Source: Arthrobacter gandavensis (GTDB taxonomy: Bacteria > Actinomycetota > Actinomycetes > Actinomycetales > Micrococcaceae). Taken from it: a stretch of 64,000 bases of DNA. The notes beneath the pieces are model-generated. The model was not told the origin of the DNA. It searched no databases and was given only the letters and a program-made list of their open reading frames with translations. The stretch spans positions 837,468 to 901,467 of the forward strand of contig NZ_JADKYW010000005.1 in NCBI RefSeq assembly GCF_015355785.1, in the 5' to 3' direction. Numbering within the stretch: position 1 is the stretch's first letter; each line of letters begins with the position of its first letter. Made by a program: the position numbers and the translations under genes. Shown here one piece after another: positions 33,897 to 42,499 of the stretch.

Positions 33897-35508
33897 CCCG
33901 CGGGCCGCTCCCGCACTGGCTGTCCGCCCGGCCGGCGAGCGCGCGCTGCTGCTGGAAACGGCAGGCACCACCGAAGCCGCTGCCCTGCACCGGACACTTT
34001 CCGCAGTGCCTCTGCCCGGCCAGGTTGAGGCAGTTCCGGCAGCGCGGACGGTACTGCTCCGTTTTGCCACCGCTGCGCAGGCAAGGCAGGCCGCCGGACC
34101 CGCGGCGCTGCTTGAACCGGGGAACGGTCAGGAACGCGGCGCGGATACTCCCCTGGTGGAGCTTCCGACGATCTATGACGGCGAGGATCTTGACGACGTC
34201 GCCCGGCTGACCGGACTCGGATCCGCGCAGGCAGTGGTCCAGGCCCATGCGGCCGCTCTGTGGACCGCTGCGTTCTGCGGTTTCGCTCCCGGATTCGCCT
34301 ACCTGACGGGCGGGGGCCGGCAGCTGGAGGTGCCCCGCCGCGAAGAGCCGCGCACCACCGTCCCTGCCGGCGCGGTGGCCCTGGCCGGCGAGTATTCCGC
34401 GGCCTATCCAGGAGTCTCGCCCGGCGGCTGGCAGCTCATCGGCCGTACATCCGCGGCTCTGTGGGACCTTGAACGCGAGTTCCCGGCGCTGATCTCCCCC
34501 GGAACGCGGGTACGTTTCGTTCCGGTCCGGGAGCGGGTACAGGTTTCCGAGCCGGCAGCGCAGCAGACGCCCCGCGCCGGTGCCCACGCCACTGGCACTG
34601 GCACTGGCACTGAGCCGGTTTTCCGGCCGGCCGCAACAGTCCTCGCTGCCGGCCCGCTGGCAACCGTGCAGGATCTTGGGCGTCCCGCCCTGAGCCACAT
34701 AGGGGTCAGCCGGTCCGGTGCCGCGGACAGGTCCGCGCTGCTTCGGGCCAACCGCCTCACCGGCAATCCGCCCGGCGCTGCCGGACTGGAAGTCCTGTTC
34801 GGCGGCCTGCACCTGCGCGCAGAGCAGGACCTGGTGCTGGCCGTCACCGGTGCGGCCGCGCCGCTCAGAATCGTGTTGCCCGACGGCGCGGAACGAACCG
34901 CGGGCGTGGACCGGGCCTTCGTGCTGCGCGCCGGCTGCCACCTGGCCCTGGGCGCTCCCGCTGCGGGACTGCGGTCCTACGTCGGATTCCGCGGCGGGCT
35001 CCAGGCCACACCCGTACTGGGCAGCCGGTCCACCGATACCCTGGCCGGCCTCGGGCCACGGCCGCTCCGGCCCGGAGACCTGCTTGGCGTGGGCGGGGAC
35101 CCTGGCACCGCCGTCGGGCACCCGGAAACGCCCCCTCCCCTGCCCGGCGAAGCGACCACGGAGCTGCGCTACATACCCGGTCCCCGGCAGGACTGGTTCG
35201 GCGCGGAAGGAACCAGCGCCTTCGAATCCCGAACCTGGACCGTGGGCGAGAGGTCCAACCGCGTGGGCATCCGGTTCGAGGGCGAGGCCCTGACGGACCG
35301 TGAAACCGGCGAACTCGCCAGCGAAGCAGTGCTCCCCGGCTCGGTGCAAGTGCCGCCGTCCGGCCTTCCGATCCTGTTCCTGGCCGACGCCCCGGTGACG
35401 GGAGGATATCCGGTGATCGGCGTCGTCGTGGAGGCGGACCTGGACACGGCAGCACAGCTGCGCCCCGGCTCCGCCGTCCGGTTTATCCCCACCGCACCCG
35501 CCGGCTAG
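33880..35508 (+). CDS. Fused 5-oxoprolinase subunits B and C
   Basis: This 542-residue protein joins a PxpB (KipI-like) domain at about residues 10-220 and a PxpC (KipA-like) domain at about 255-535. PxpB marks are [37 protein letters not shown] and [15 protein letters not shown]; PxpC marks are [40 protein letters not shown] and [14 protein letters not shown] Thr/Gly linker (TGTGTGT) connects them. It begins at TTG 33880, the only in-frame start after an upstream stop, inside pxpA. In many bacteria the two are separate genes. Its stop shares CTAG with the convergent gene. Confidence 0.9.
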   Translation: MPASPSPRAAPALAVRPAGERALLLETAGTTEAAALHRTLSAVPLPGQVEAVPAARTVLLRFATAAQARQAAGPAALLEPGNGQERGADTPLVELPTIYDGEDLDDVARLTGLGSAQAVVQAHAAALWTAAFCGFAPGFAYLTGGGRQLEVPRREEPRTTVPAGAVALAGEYSAAYPGVSPGGWQLIGRTSAALWDLEREFPALISPGTRVRFVPVRERVQVSEPAAQQTPRAGAHATGTGTGTEPVFRPAATVLAAGPLATVQDLGRPALSHIGVSRSGAADRSALLRANRLTGNPPGAAGLEVLFGGLHLRAEQDLVLAVTGAAAPLRIVLPDGAERTAGVDRAFVLRAGCHLALGAPAAGLRSYVGFRGGLQATPVLGSRSTDTLAGLGPRPLRPGDLLGVGGDPGTAVGHPETPPPLPGEATTELRYIPGPRQDWFGAEGTSAFESRTWTVGERSNRVGIRFEGEALTDRETGELASEAVLPGSVQVPPSGLPILFLADAPVTGGYPVIGVVVEADLDTAAQLRPGSAVRFIPTAPAG

Positions 35509-37307
35509 GAACCGGCTAGTTCCTCTTCCTGGCGCAGGTACTGCTGAAGCAGTTCGCGGGCATGAGCGGTATCCGGCCCTTCCTTCTCCAAGGCGTCCAT
35601 CATGTCCTGTCCCTTGCTGCGTCCGGCGGGGAACGGCGGAAGCAGCGGTACGTCCGGATCGGAAAGGACCTCAATCAGCACCGGACGGTCCGCGTCCAGC
35701 GCCGCATCCCAGGCCGGTCCGATCTGCGCGGAATCCTCCACCCGGATGCCCTGCAGTCCCAGCAGCTCGGCGTAGGCCGCGTAGGAGAAGTCCGGCAGCG
35801 CCTGGCTCTGGTCGAACCGCGGGTCGCCTTCCATCTCACGCTGCTCCCAGGTCACCTCGGCCAGCTCGCGGTTGTTCAGCACCATGAGCACAAACCGGGG
35901 ATCCGCCCAGCGCGGCCACAGCCTGCTCACCGTGATGAGCTCGGACAGCCCGGCCATCTGCATGGCTCCGTCACCGGAGAGCGCCACTACCGGCCTGTCC
36001 GGTGCTGCCAGTTTTGCTGCCAGTCCGTAGGGAATGGCACAGCCCATGCTCGCCAGCGTGCTGGACAGATGCGCCGGGACGCCGACGGGCAGGCGCAGCT
36101 GCCGCGCGTACCAGTACACACTGCTGCCGACGTCCACGGCCACCTGCGCGTTATCCGGCAGGCGGCGGCTCAGCTCCCGCACCGCCAGTTCCGGGTTCAC
36201 CGGGCTGGCCGGAGTCGCCGCACGCTCGGCGGCCAGCTGCTGCCAGTCCTGCACTGCTGTTTCGACGGCGGTGCGCCAGGGGGATCCGCTGCGTTCGGTG
36301 ACCAGCGGAAGCAGGCCCTCCAGGGCGGCTGCTGCGTCGCCTGTCACTGCCGTCTCCACCGGGTACCGGTTGCCGATCGCGGCGGCATCGACGTCGATCT
36401 GCACCGCCCGTGCTGCCCCGGGCGGCGGATAGAACTCCGTCCACGGATCGTTGGAGCCGATGATCACCAGGGTGTCGCACTCCCCCAGCACATACCCGCT
36501 GGCGCTGGTGCCCAGATGTCCCATCACTCCGGCTGCCAGCGGATGGGACTCATCCACGTACGGCTTGCCCATCAGCGACGTCGTGATCCCTGCGCCGGTC
36601 TTCTCCGCGAGTGCCTTGACCTGCGGCCAGGCGCCGCGTGCACCCTGCCCGACGAGGAAGGCCACCCGCTCGCCGTCGTTGATGACCGCCGCAGCTGCCT
36701 CGAGATCTGCGCTCGCCGGCACCAGGTTCGGCGGACTCCACACCGGGGCACTGGTAACGATTCCGTGTTCCTGTTCCAGCTCCGGGGCGGGGGCCTGCTG
36801 GATGTCGTGCGGAATGATGACGACGGCGGGGGCCCGGTCCGCGAGCGCCGCCTTGAACGCCCGGTCCAGCACCAGGGGGAGCTGTTCCGGGCTGTTGACC
36901 TGCTGGCGGAAGGAGGAAGCGACGTCGCGCGTGAGGTTGAGCAGGTCGATTTCCTGCATGTAGGCGGAGCCCAGGACGCTGCGGGACTGCTGGCCGATGA
37001 TCGCGACCACGGGCACGCTGTCCATCTTCGCGTCATACAGGCCGTTGAGCAGGTGTACGGCACCGGGGCCCTGGGTGGAGAGCATGACCCCTGGCCGGCC
37101 GGTGTACTTTGCGTGGCCCACGGCCATGAAGGCGGCGTTTTCCTCATGCCGGGCCTGCACGAATTCCGGGGATCCGGAGCGTCTCAGGGCACCGAGCACG
37201 GTATTGATTCCGTCGCCGCTGTAGCCAAAGATCCGGTCAACGCCCCAGGCCTGCAGCCTTTCGACGATCACATCTGCAACGAGCCGTTCTGCCATGGAAA
37301 CCTCCAT
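35505..37307 (-). CDS. Thiamine diphosphate-dependent enzyme, pyruvate oxidase-like
   Basis: This 600-residue protein has three domains of the ThDP decarboxylase/oxidase family: an N-terminal binding domain with the active-site Glu region FVQARHEENAAFMAVGHAK, a central domain and a C-terminal ThDP-binding domain with GDGAMQMAGLSELITV and VLNNRELAEVTWEQ. The order and LVADVIVERLQAWGVDRIFGYSGDGINT resemble PoxB-type proteins. Whether it is an oxidase, decarboxylase or acetolactate synthase-like enzyme cannot be decided from sequence alone. The start at 37307 or the Met five residues later is likely. It is divergent from the aldehyde dehydrogenase gene. Confidence 0.87.
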   Translation of the reverse strand: MEVSMAERLVADVIVERLQAWGVDRIFGYSGDGINTVLGALRRSGSPEFVQARHEENAAFMAVGHAKYTGRPGVMLSTQGPGAVHLLNGLYDAKMDSVPVVAIIGQQSRSVLGSAYMQEIDLLNLTRDVASSFRQQVNSPEQLPLVLDRAFKAALADRAPAVVIIPHDIQQAPAPELEQEHGIVTSAPVWSPPNLVPASADLEAAAAVINDGERVAFLVGQGARGAWPQVKALAEKTGAGITTSLMGKPYVDESHPLAAGVMGHLGTSASGYVLGECDTLVIIGSNDPWTEFYPPPGAARAVQIDVDAAAIGNRYPVETAVTGDAAAALEGLLPLVTERSGSPWRTAVETAVQDWQQLAAERAATPASPVNPELAVRELSRRLPDNAQVAVDVGSSVYWYARQLRLPVGVPAHLSSTLASMGCAIPYGLAAKLAAPDRPVVALSGDGAMQMAGLSELITVSRLWPRWADPRFVLMVLNNRELAEVTWEQREMEGDPRFDQSQALPDFSYAAYAELLGLQGIRVEDSAQIGPAWDAALDADRPVLIEVLSDPDVPLLPPFPAGRSKGQDMMDALEKEGPDTAHARELLQQYLRQEEELAGS

Positions 37308-37410
37308 TAGTCAGCATGCTTACTGGATTGCCTGCCACTATCCCATGGCACGGACGGGGGGCCAAGCGGGGTGCCTCCCGGGCGGGCCGCGGTGTGGGTG
37401 CACGGTCCGC

Positions 37411-37448
37411 GTCACGTGACGTGACAGGCGTCACTCTGGGCGTACCCT
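37411..37448 (+). promoter_or_regulatory. Predicted promoter and operator of the aldehyde dehydrogenase gene
   Basis: GTCACGTGAC (37411-37420) is a perfect palindrome, followed by GTGAC-N4-GTCAC (37421-37434). GTGACA (37421-37426), a 16-base spacer and TACCCT (37443-37448) fit a promoter. The repeats overlap the -35 region, which suggests regulation by a GTCAC/GTGAC-binding factor. Confidence 0.5.
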
Positions 37449-37505
37449 AGGGGCCACCCGCAACACGTTCCCGGCACCTCTACACACCGATGACAAGGAG
37501 CAGCA

Positions 37506-38963
37506 ATGTCCCTCCTCACCACCTCCGTCTGGCACGGCAAAATCCACACCGACTCCTGGACCACGGGCTCCGGCGGCACCATGGACGTGCTCGAACCCGC
37601 TACCGGTTCGACCCTTGGCTCCGCGGGCCTGGCCAACCGCGCGGATGCCCTCTCCGCCTCGGCCAGGGCCGCAGCTGCCCAGCAGGAATGGGCACGGACC
37701 AAGCCAGAGGTCCGCGCTGCCGTTCTGCGCAGGGCCGGCCAGTTGTTTGAAGACCATGCGCAGGAAATCCAGGGCTGGATCATGCGTGAAACCGGCGGAA
37801 TCGATGCCAAGGCGGGCCTCGAGACCCACGTAGCCGCCAACGAGTGCTTCCACGCCGCAGCCCTGCCGGCCCACCCTGCAGGAGACGTGCTGACCAGCAA
37901 CGAGGACCGCTGGTCCTTCGCCCGGCGGCGGCCCGCCGGCGTCGTCTCGGTTATTTCTCCGTTCAACTTCCCGCTGATCCTCTCGATCCGTTCAGTAGCC
38001 CCGGCCCTGGCACTTGGCAACGCGGTGCTGCTCAAGCCGGACCCCCGCACCACCGTCTCCGGCGGCGTCGTCATCATGCGGGTCTTCGAGGAAGCCGGGC
38101 TGCCCCCCGGCCTGCTGCAGCTGCTGCCCGGCGGTGCGGACGTGGGCCAGGCCCTCGTGGAAGCACCGGAAGTGCGCGTCATCTCCTTTACCGGTTCGAC
38201 GGCGGCGGGCCGGAAGGTAGGTGAGGCCGCGGGGCGCCTGCTCAAGCGGGCCCACCTGGAACTGGGCGGCAACAACGCGCTCATCGTGCTTCCAGGCGCG
38301 GACCTTGACCTCGCTGCTTCCGCAGGCGCGTTTGGTTCCTTCCTGCACCAGGGACAGATCTGCATGACCACCGGGCGGCACCTGGTCCACGAGTCCCTGG
38401 TGGAGGAGTACACGGCACGGCTGGCGGAAAAGGCGAAGCACCTGCCGGTCGGCGACCCGGCAAGCGGACAGGTGGCCCTGGGCCCGATCATCGACGAACG
38501 GCAGCGGGACAACATTGACCGGCTGGTACGCGAGGCGAAGGACTCAGGAGCGCAGATCGCCGCCGGCGGCACCTACGAGGGCCTGTTCTACTCCCCCACC
38601 GTGCTGACCGGTCTGACCCCGGACAACCCGGCCTGGACGCAGGAGATCTTTGGCCCGGTGGCTCCCGTCCTGGCTTTCTCCTCAGTGGAGGAGGCGATCG
38701 AGCTGACCAATGCGTCGGAGTATGCGCTGTCCGTGGGAATCCTGGGTGACGTGGGCCTGGCCATGGAAGTTGCCGACCGCGTGGTTTCCGGCAAGGTGCA
38801 CATCAACGAACAGACGGTGTCGGATGAGGCCAACTCTCCGTTCGGAGGCATGGGCGCCTCTGGTACCGGTTCACGCTTCGGCGGCGCTGCAGCCAACATT
38901 GAGGCGTTCACCGAAGTCCAGTGGCTGACCATGCGGCCGAAGATCGCCCCCTATCCGTTCTAG
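37506..38963 (+). CDS. Aldehyde dehydrogenase (benzaldehyde dehydrogenase-like)
   Basis: This 485-residue NAD(P)-dependent ALDH has VISPFNFPLILSIRSVAPAL, the cofactor stretch FTGSTAAGRKVGEAAG, the Glu motif LELGGNNALIVLPGADLD, the catalytic Cys in HQGQICMTTGRHLV and the C-terminal NSPFGGMGASGTGSRFGG. The HQGQICM form and overall length resemble benzaldehyde dehydrogenases (XylC-like). It oxidises an aromatic or aliphatic aldehyde to the acid. It stands opposite the pyruvate oxidase-like gene and its promoter has operator repeats. Confidence 0.9.
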   Translation: MSLLTTSVWHGKIHTDSWTTGSGGTMDVLEPATGSTLGSAGLANRADALSASARAAAAQQEWARTKPEVRAAVLRRAGQLFEDHAQEIQGWIMRETGGIDAKAGLETHVAANECFHAAALPAHPAGDVLTSNEDRWSFARRRPAGVVSVISPFNFPLILSIRSVAPALALGNAVLLKPDPRTTVSGGVVIMRVFEEAGLPPGLLQLLPGGADVGQALVEAPEVRVISFTGSTAAGRKVGEAAGRLLKRAHLELGGNNALIVLPGADLDLAASAGAFGSFLHQGQICMTTGRHLVHESLVEEYTARLAEKAKHLPVGDPASGQVALGPIIDERQRDNIDRLVREAKDSGAQIAAGGTYEGLFYSPTVLTGLTPDNPAWTQEIFGPVAPVLAFSSVEEAIELTNASEYALSVGILGDVGLAMEVADRVVSGKVHINEQTVSDEANSPFGGMGASGTGSRFGGAAANIEAFTEVQWLTMRPKIAPYPF

Positions 38964-38977
38964 GGATGCTTCAAGGC

Positions 38978-39013
38978 CCGGGTCTCCGGCAGGACAGCTT
39001 GCCGGAGACCCGG
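38978..39013. terminator. Bidirectional terminator hairpin
   Basis: A perfect 14-bp stem (38978-38991 with 39000-39013) with an 8-base loop lies between the convergent ends of the aldehyde dehydrogenase (38963) and the AhpD-like gene (39027). Confidence 0.75.
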
Positions 39014-39026
39014 CCCTCAGTGCACC

Positions 39027-39482
39027 CTAGCGTTTTCGTACCGGGTGGCCGCTGATGATGGAAACCCGGTTGAAGGCGTTGATCGCAATCGCTGCCCAGC
39101 TAATCACGGAGAACTGCTCCGCGCTGAGCTGTGCCCGGTACCCGGCGAAAACACCTTCCCGCTCTGCGCCGCCCGAGAGCTGCGTCAGTGCTTCGGCAAG
39201 CCCCAGGGCTGCCCGCTCCGTCTCATCGAAGAGGGCGGTGTCCCGCCAGGCAGGCAGGACAGCGAGCCGCTGTTCACTTTCCCCGGCTTCGAGGGACTGG
39301 CGCGTATGCAGATCCAAGCAGAAGGCGCAGCCGTTGAGCTGTGAAACGCGCACGTTGACCAGTTCCATGACGATGCGGCCCAGACCGGCTTCTTCGGCCG
39401 CGCTCCGGATGGACGCAGCGGTGGCAGCCATGGCCTGGTAGACCGGGCGGTGCTGCTTGTCGATAAAGACCTTCTCGCTCAA
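39027..39482 (-). CDS. Carboxymuconolactone decarboxylase/AhpD-family protein
   Basis: This 151-residue helical protein has the AhpD core ELVNVRVSQLNGCAFCLDLHTRQSLEAGESEQRL with the CxxC pair and downstream His of peroxidase-type members. Such proteins use the Cys pair for peroxide or redox relay. Its start overlaps the stop of the small GNAT gene by four bases, so it belongs to the pirin-GNAT-AhpD set; oxidative stress is a plausible theme. Confidence 0.9.
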   Translation of the reverse strand: MSEKVFIDKQHRPVYQAMAATAASIRSAAEEAGLGRIVMELVNVRVSQLNGCAFCLDLHTRQSLEAGESEQRLAVLPAWRDTALFDETERAALGLAEALTQLSGGAEREGVFAGYRAQLSAEQFSVISWAAIAINAFNRVSIISGHPVRKR

Positions 39483-39796
39483 CGTGCTGACTCCCCGTTC
39501 CTGTGTTCAGCGGTCTTCGGCCAATCCACGAATCCGGTGTACTCCGGATGCTTCGTAAGCCAGCGGGCAATGAAGGGACAGAACGGGGCCAGCCGGAGTC
39601 CGGCGTCGCGCACATCTTCGACGGCGAAGCGGGCCAGCTGCGAACCGACCCCCTGGCCTTCGTGGTCATCAGAGACCTCGGTGTGCGTGAACGCCCGGCT
39701 TCCCGGACGGTCGCGGTAGGCCGCGAACCCGGCAACCGTGCCGGCGTCGTCAATCGCTTCGTAGCGCTGCTTCCCGGGGTTGTGCTGGATCTTCAT
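39479..39796 (-). CDS. Small GNAT-type N-acetyltransferase (YidJ/GCN5-like)
   Basis: This 105-residue protein is the short GNAT-like form: GTVAGFAAYRDRPGSRAFTHTEVSDDHEGQGVGSQLARFAVEDVRDAG, with the acetyl-CoA loop EGQGVG. LAPFCPFIARWLTKHPEY closes it and is typical of this group. The acceptor is unknown. It starts 15 bases after the pirin gene and overlaps the AhpD-like gene. Confidence 0.9.
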   Translation of the reverse strand: MKIQHNPGKQRYEAIDDAGTVAGFAAYRDRPGSRAFTHTEVSDDHEGQGVGSQLARFAVEDVRDAGLRLAPFCPFIARWLTKHPEYTGFVDWPKTAEHRNGESAR

Positions 39797-39811
39797 TTCG
39801 TTCCCCTCTCT

Positions 39812-40798
39812 TCAGCTGCGCGGACGCAGCCGGGCGTTGGGCAGGACAGGTGCCGGCAGCGGCGGCAGCGGATCATTCGGCACGGTCATGAACCGGGCGG
39901 CGGGCTCCGTTCCGGGATGGGTTTCGATGCCAAGGTGCTGCTGCCAGTCGCGGCGATACCGGACAATTTCCTCGTGGCTGCGGCCAATGAAGTTCCACCA
40001 CATGACAATGGTTTCGCCCAGCGGTTCACCGCCGAGCAGGATGGCTCGAACAGGCGACTCCGCCGGAGCGGCGATCCGCAGGGCGGTGCGTCCCGGCGGC
40101 ACGCAGGCCAGCTCCCCGGGGGCGACGGCAGCGCCCTGGAAGTGCAGGTTCCCAGTGTCAGCGAGCAGCCCGTACTCGAACCGGTGGTCTGCGTCGAGGT
40201 CCAGGACTGTGCCCGGCTCCAGGAGGATCTCCGCCCCGACGATCGGCGAATGCGTGCGGACCGGGGAGGAGGATCCGGCAAGTTCGCCCAGGAAAACCCG
40301 CGCCTCCCACCCGGGGCCGGCGGCGGGTTCGGGGGCATAGTGCTCAAAGCGCGGATCGGTGTGCCGGGACGCTTCCGGCAGGGCCAGCCACAGCTGGACG
40401 CCATGCAGGATGCTGGTCTGCGGCGTGGACACCTCGGAGTGGGCGATGCCGCGGCCGGCGGTCATCAGGTTGAGCTCGCCGGGACGGACCATGGCATGGG
40501 CGCCGGTGCTGTCACGGTGCTCTATTTCGCCGGTGAAGAGCCAGCTGACGGTCTGCAGCCCGGTGTGCGGATGGGGAGGCACCACCATTCCGCCGGTGCG
40601 CGCGACGGCGTCGGGCCCGTAATGGTCCACGAAGCACCACGCGCCAATCAGGCTGCGGCTGCGCTGGGGCAGCGTGCGGCGGACGGGCATGGCACGGGGT
40701 CCGCCGAGCGGCACATTTCGGGGCGCGTGGATTTCGACGTCGGCGGCGGGGGTACTGGCGCATTCCACCTCCACCGGGGCAGTTTCGACGTTGCTCAT
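39812..40798 (-). CDS. Pirin-family protein
   Basis: This 328-residue bicupin shows the pirin N-terminal metal site: CFVDHYGPDAV, VPPHPHTGLQTVSWLFTGEIEHRDSTG, with metal-ligand His residues and the downstream RGIAHSEV. The C-terminal cupin holds GEPLGETIVMWWNFIGRS, a pirin_C signature. Bacterial pirins include quercetinases and redox-sensing regulators. It leads a three-gene minus-strand set. The 206-base region upstream contains a perfect 56-nt palindrome. Confidence 0.92.
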   Translation of the reverse strand: MSNVETAPVEVECASTPAADVEIHAPRNVPLGGPRAMPVRRTLPQRSRSLIGAWCFVDHYGPDAVARTGGMVVPPHPHTGLQTVSWLFTGEIEHRDSTGAHAMVRPGELNLMTAGRGIAHSEVSTPQTSILHGVQLWLALPEASRHTDPRFEHYAPEPAAGPGWEARVFLGELAGSSSPVRTHSPIVGAEILLEPGTVLDLDADHRFEYGLLADTGNLHFQGAAVAPGELACVPPGRTALRIAAPAESPVRAILLGGEPLGETIVMWWNFIGRSHEEIVRYRRDWQQHLGIETHPGTEPAARFMTVPNDPLPPLPAPVLPNARLRPRS

Positions 40799-40890
40799 GC
40801 CTCTCCCATTCCCCTTCCTATGACAGCCCTAGTCCTCAATGGTACATGCATATGCATCTAAGTGTGTGCGGATTTGGCTCCCTCCCCGAT

Positions 40891-40946
40891 CGAGATGGCA
40901 GAAACGGCTCGTATGGGGCTCCATACGAGCCGTTTCTGCCATCTCG
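40891..40946. repeat. 56-nt perfect intergenic palindrome (element A)
   Basis: Bases 40891-40916 and 40921-40946 form a perfect 26-bp inverted repeat with a 4-base GGCT loop. There is no T-run, so it is not a normal terminator. It lies between divergent genes, 58 bases before the reductase start. It shares length, CGAGA/TCTCG ends and CGGCT/AGCCG blocks with 48237-48292. A TCCCT/AGGGA pair further out extends the symmetry. Confidence 0.95.
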
Positions 40947-41004
40947 GCGGAGGCTAGGGAACCAGCCCTAACTTCACCACACCGGCCGGCGGTACGCTCG
41001 GGGC

Positions 41005-41541
41005 ATGCCAAGAGTCATCTATTACGTCGCATCGTCACTGGATGGCTTCATCGCGACCGAAGGCGACAGCCTCGACTGGCTGCTGGATTTTGGCTTCGCA
41101 GCATTCCAGGAACACTATGACCAGTTCATGGCCGGGGTGGGCGCCCTCATCATGGGGGCGCAGACCTACGAATGGATCCGCCGCGAGCAGCCCGGCACCT
41201 GGGATTACGGCGATCTGCCATGCCTGGTGCTGACCCACCGTGAGCTGCAGGCTCCGCCCGGCACAGGAGTCCGGTTTACGGCCGGGGATCCCGGCAGGAT
41301 CCTGGAACAGGCCCGCGCCCTCGCCGGGGACAGGAATGTCTGGGTGGTGGGCGGCGGAGACGTGGCCGCCCAGTTCGCGGATGCCGGGCTGCTCGACGAA
41401 CTCCGGGTCACCTACATGCCCGTCGCACTGGGATCCGGACGGCGCCTGCTCCCGGTAACTGCCCCTACCGGCCGCATGCATCTGATCGGCACCACCTCCT
41501 TCAACGGCGGTGCCGCGGAGCTGCGGTTCGCCCGGGACTAA
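41005..41541 (+). CDS. Dihydrofolate reductase-like (RibD C-terminal) protein
   Basis: This 178-residue protein has the RibD C-terminal/DHFR fold: VIYYVASSLDGFIATEGDSLDWL at the start, LIMGAQTYEWI, a nucleotide-binding stretch VWVVGGGDVAAQFADAGLLDELRVTYMPVALGSGRRLL. Such proteins bind NADPH; the substrate of this stand-alone group is mostly unknown. It stands alone with the palindrome A upstream. Confidence 0.88.
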   Translation: MPRVIYYVASSLDGFIATEGDSLDWLLDFGFAAFQEHYDQFMAGVGALIMGAQTYEWIRREQPGTWDYGDLPCLVLTHRELQAPPGTGVRFTAGDPGRILEQARALAGDRNVWVVGGGDVAAQFADAGLLDELRVTYMPVALGSGRRLLPVTAPTGRMHLIGTTSFNGGAAELRFARD

Positions 41542-41680
41542 TCCACGGCACGGGGCGGTCACCGGCCCCGTCCAGGAAACGCGTGTCACGAAGACCGGAT
41601 TCAACGCCGAGGACACCGGGGAGCGGTAAAGTTCACTCCAGCACCACCGCCCCCATAACACAACCAAAGGCCGCCGTCCC

Positions 41681-42499
41681 ATGACGACTGACGTTTCCGT
41701 CCGCAACAATGTCCGGATCTTAGGCAACAGTGCCGGCCCTGTGGTCATGCTCGGACACGGATTCGGCTGCGACCAGGGGATGTGGCGGCGTCTCCTGCCC
41801 TTCTTCACGGACGATTACCGCGTCATCGTTTTTGACCACGTGGGCGCCGGCGAATCGGACAAGGCTGCGTACACCACGGCAAAGTACGGATCCCTTGACG
41901 GGTACGTACAGGACGTGCTGGAAATCTGCTCCGCGCTGGACCTGCGCGAAGTGAGCTTCGTGGGGCACAGCGTCAGCGCGATGATGGGCGTGGCAGCCGT
42001 GGCCGAGGCACCGGAGAGGTTCGCGAACCTCATCCTCCTGGCCTCATCCCCCAGCTACATGGACCGCCCCGAGGATGGTTACACCGGAGGCTTCAGCGCC
42101 AGGGACATTGATGAGCTGCTGGACTCACTGGACGCGAACTACGTCGTCTGGTCGGCCGCCATGGCACCCATGATCATGGGAAACCCGGAGAACCCCGAAC
42201 TCACCGACGAGTTGGAGGGCAGCTTCTGCCGGCTGGACCCCACCGTCGCGCGGGGCTTTGCCGATGTTTCCTTCCGCTCCGATGTCCGCGGCCTGCTGAA
42301 GGATGTCGGGATTCCTTCGCTGATCCTGCAGTGCTCCGACGACTTGCTGGCTCCTCCCCACATTGGCGCCTACACCCGCGACCAGATGCCGGACGCCACC
42401 CTGGTGCAGCTGCGGGCCACCGGCCACCTGCCGCACGTCAGCGCCCCTGCCGAAACGGCGGAGGCCATTCTTGCCTACCTATCGCGAAACCAGTCATGA
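41681..42499 (+). CDS. rsbQ: RsbQ-like alpha/beta hydrolase
   Basis: This 272-residue hydrolase is close to Bacillus subtilis RsbQ: HGFGCDQGMWRRLLPFF, IVFDHVGAGESD, GSLDGYVQDVLEICSALDLRE, nucleophile elbow GHSVS (Ser97), acid in LILQCSDDL (Asp220 or 221) and His249 in TGHLPH. RsbQ acts with the PAS domain of RsbP to sense energy stress, probably through a small product. Here the stop overlaps the start of a PAS histidine kinase gene (ATGA at 42496-42499), so that kinase is the likely partner. Confidence 0.92.
   Translation: MTTDVSVRNNVRILGNSAGPVVMLGHGFGCDQGMWRRLLPFFTDDYRVIVFDHVGAGESDKAAYTTAKYGSLDGYVQDVLEICSALDLREVSFVGHSVSAMMGVAAVAEAPERFANLILLASSPSYMDRPEDGYTGGFSARDIDELLDSLDANYVVWSAAMAPMIMGNPENPELTDELEGSFCRLDPTVARGFADVSFRSDVRGLLKDVGIPSLILQCSDDLLAPPHIGAYTRDQMPDATLVQLRATGHLPHVSAPAETAEAILAYLSRNQS

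Noticed and set aside
33225-35349. Long minus-strand frames (281 and 524 codons) over pxpA and pxpBC
   Set aside because: High-GC shadow frames; both opposite strands carry full 5-oxoprolinase domains.
35562-37310. Plus-strand 582-codon frame over the ThDP enzyme
   Set aside because: It mirrors a clear pyruvate oxidase-like gene and is His/Arg/Gly-rich with no fold.
37412-38572. Minus-strand 386-codon frame over the aldehyde dehydrogenase
   Set aside because: Antisense shadow of a complete ALDH; composition is Ser/Arg/Ala-rich without motifs.
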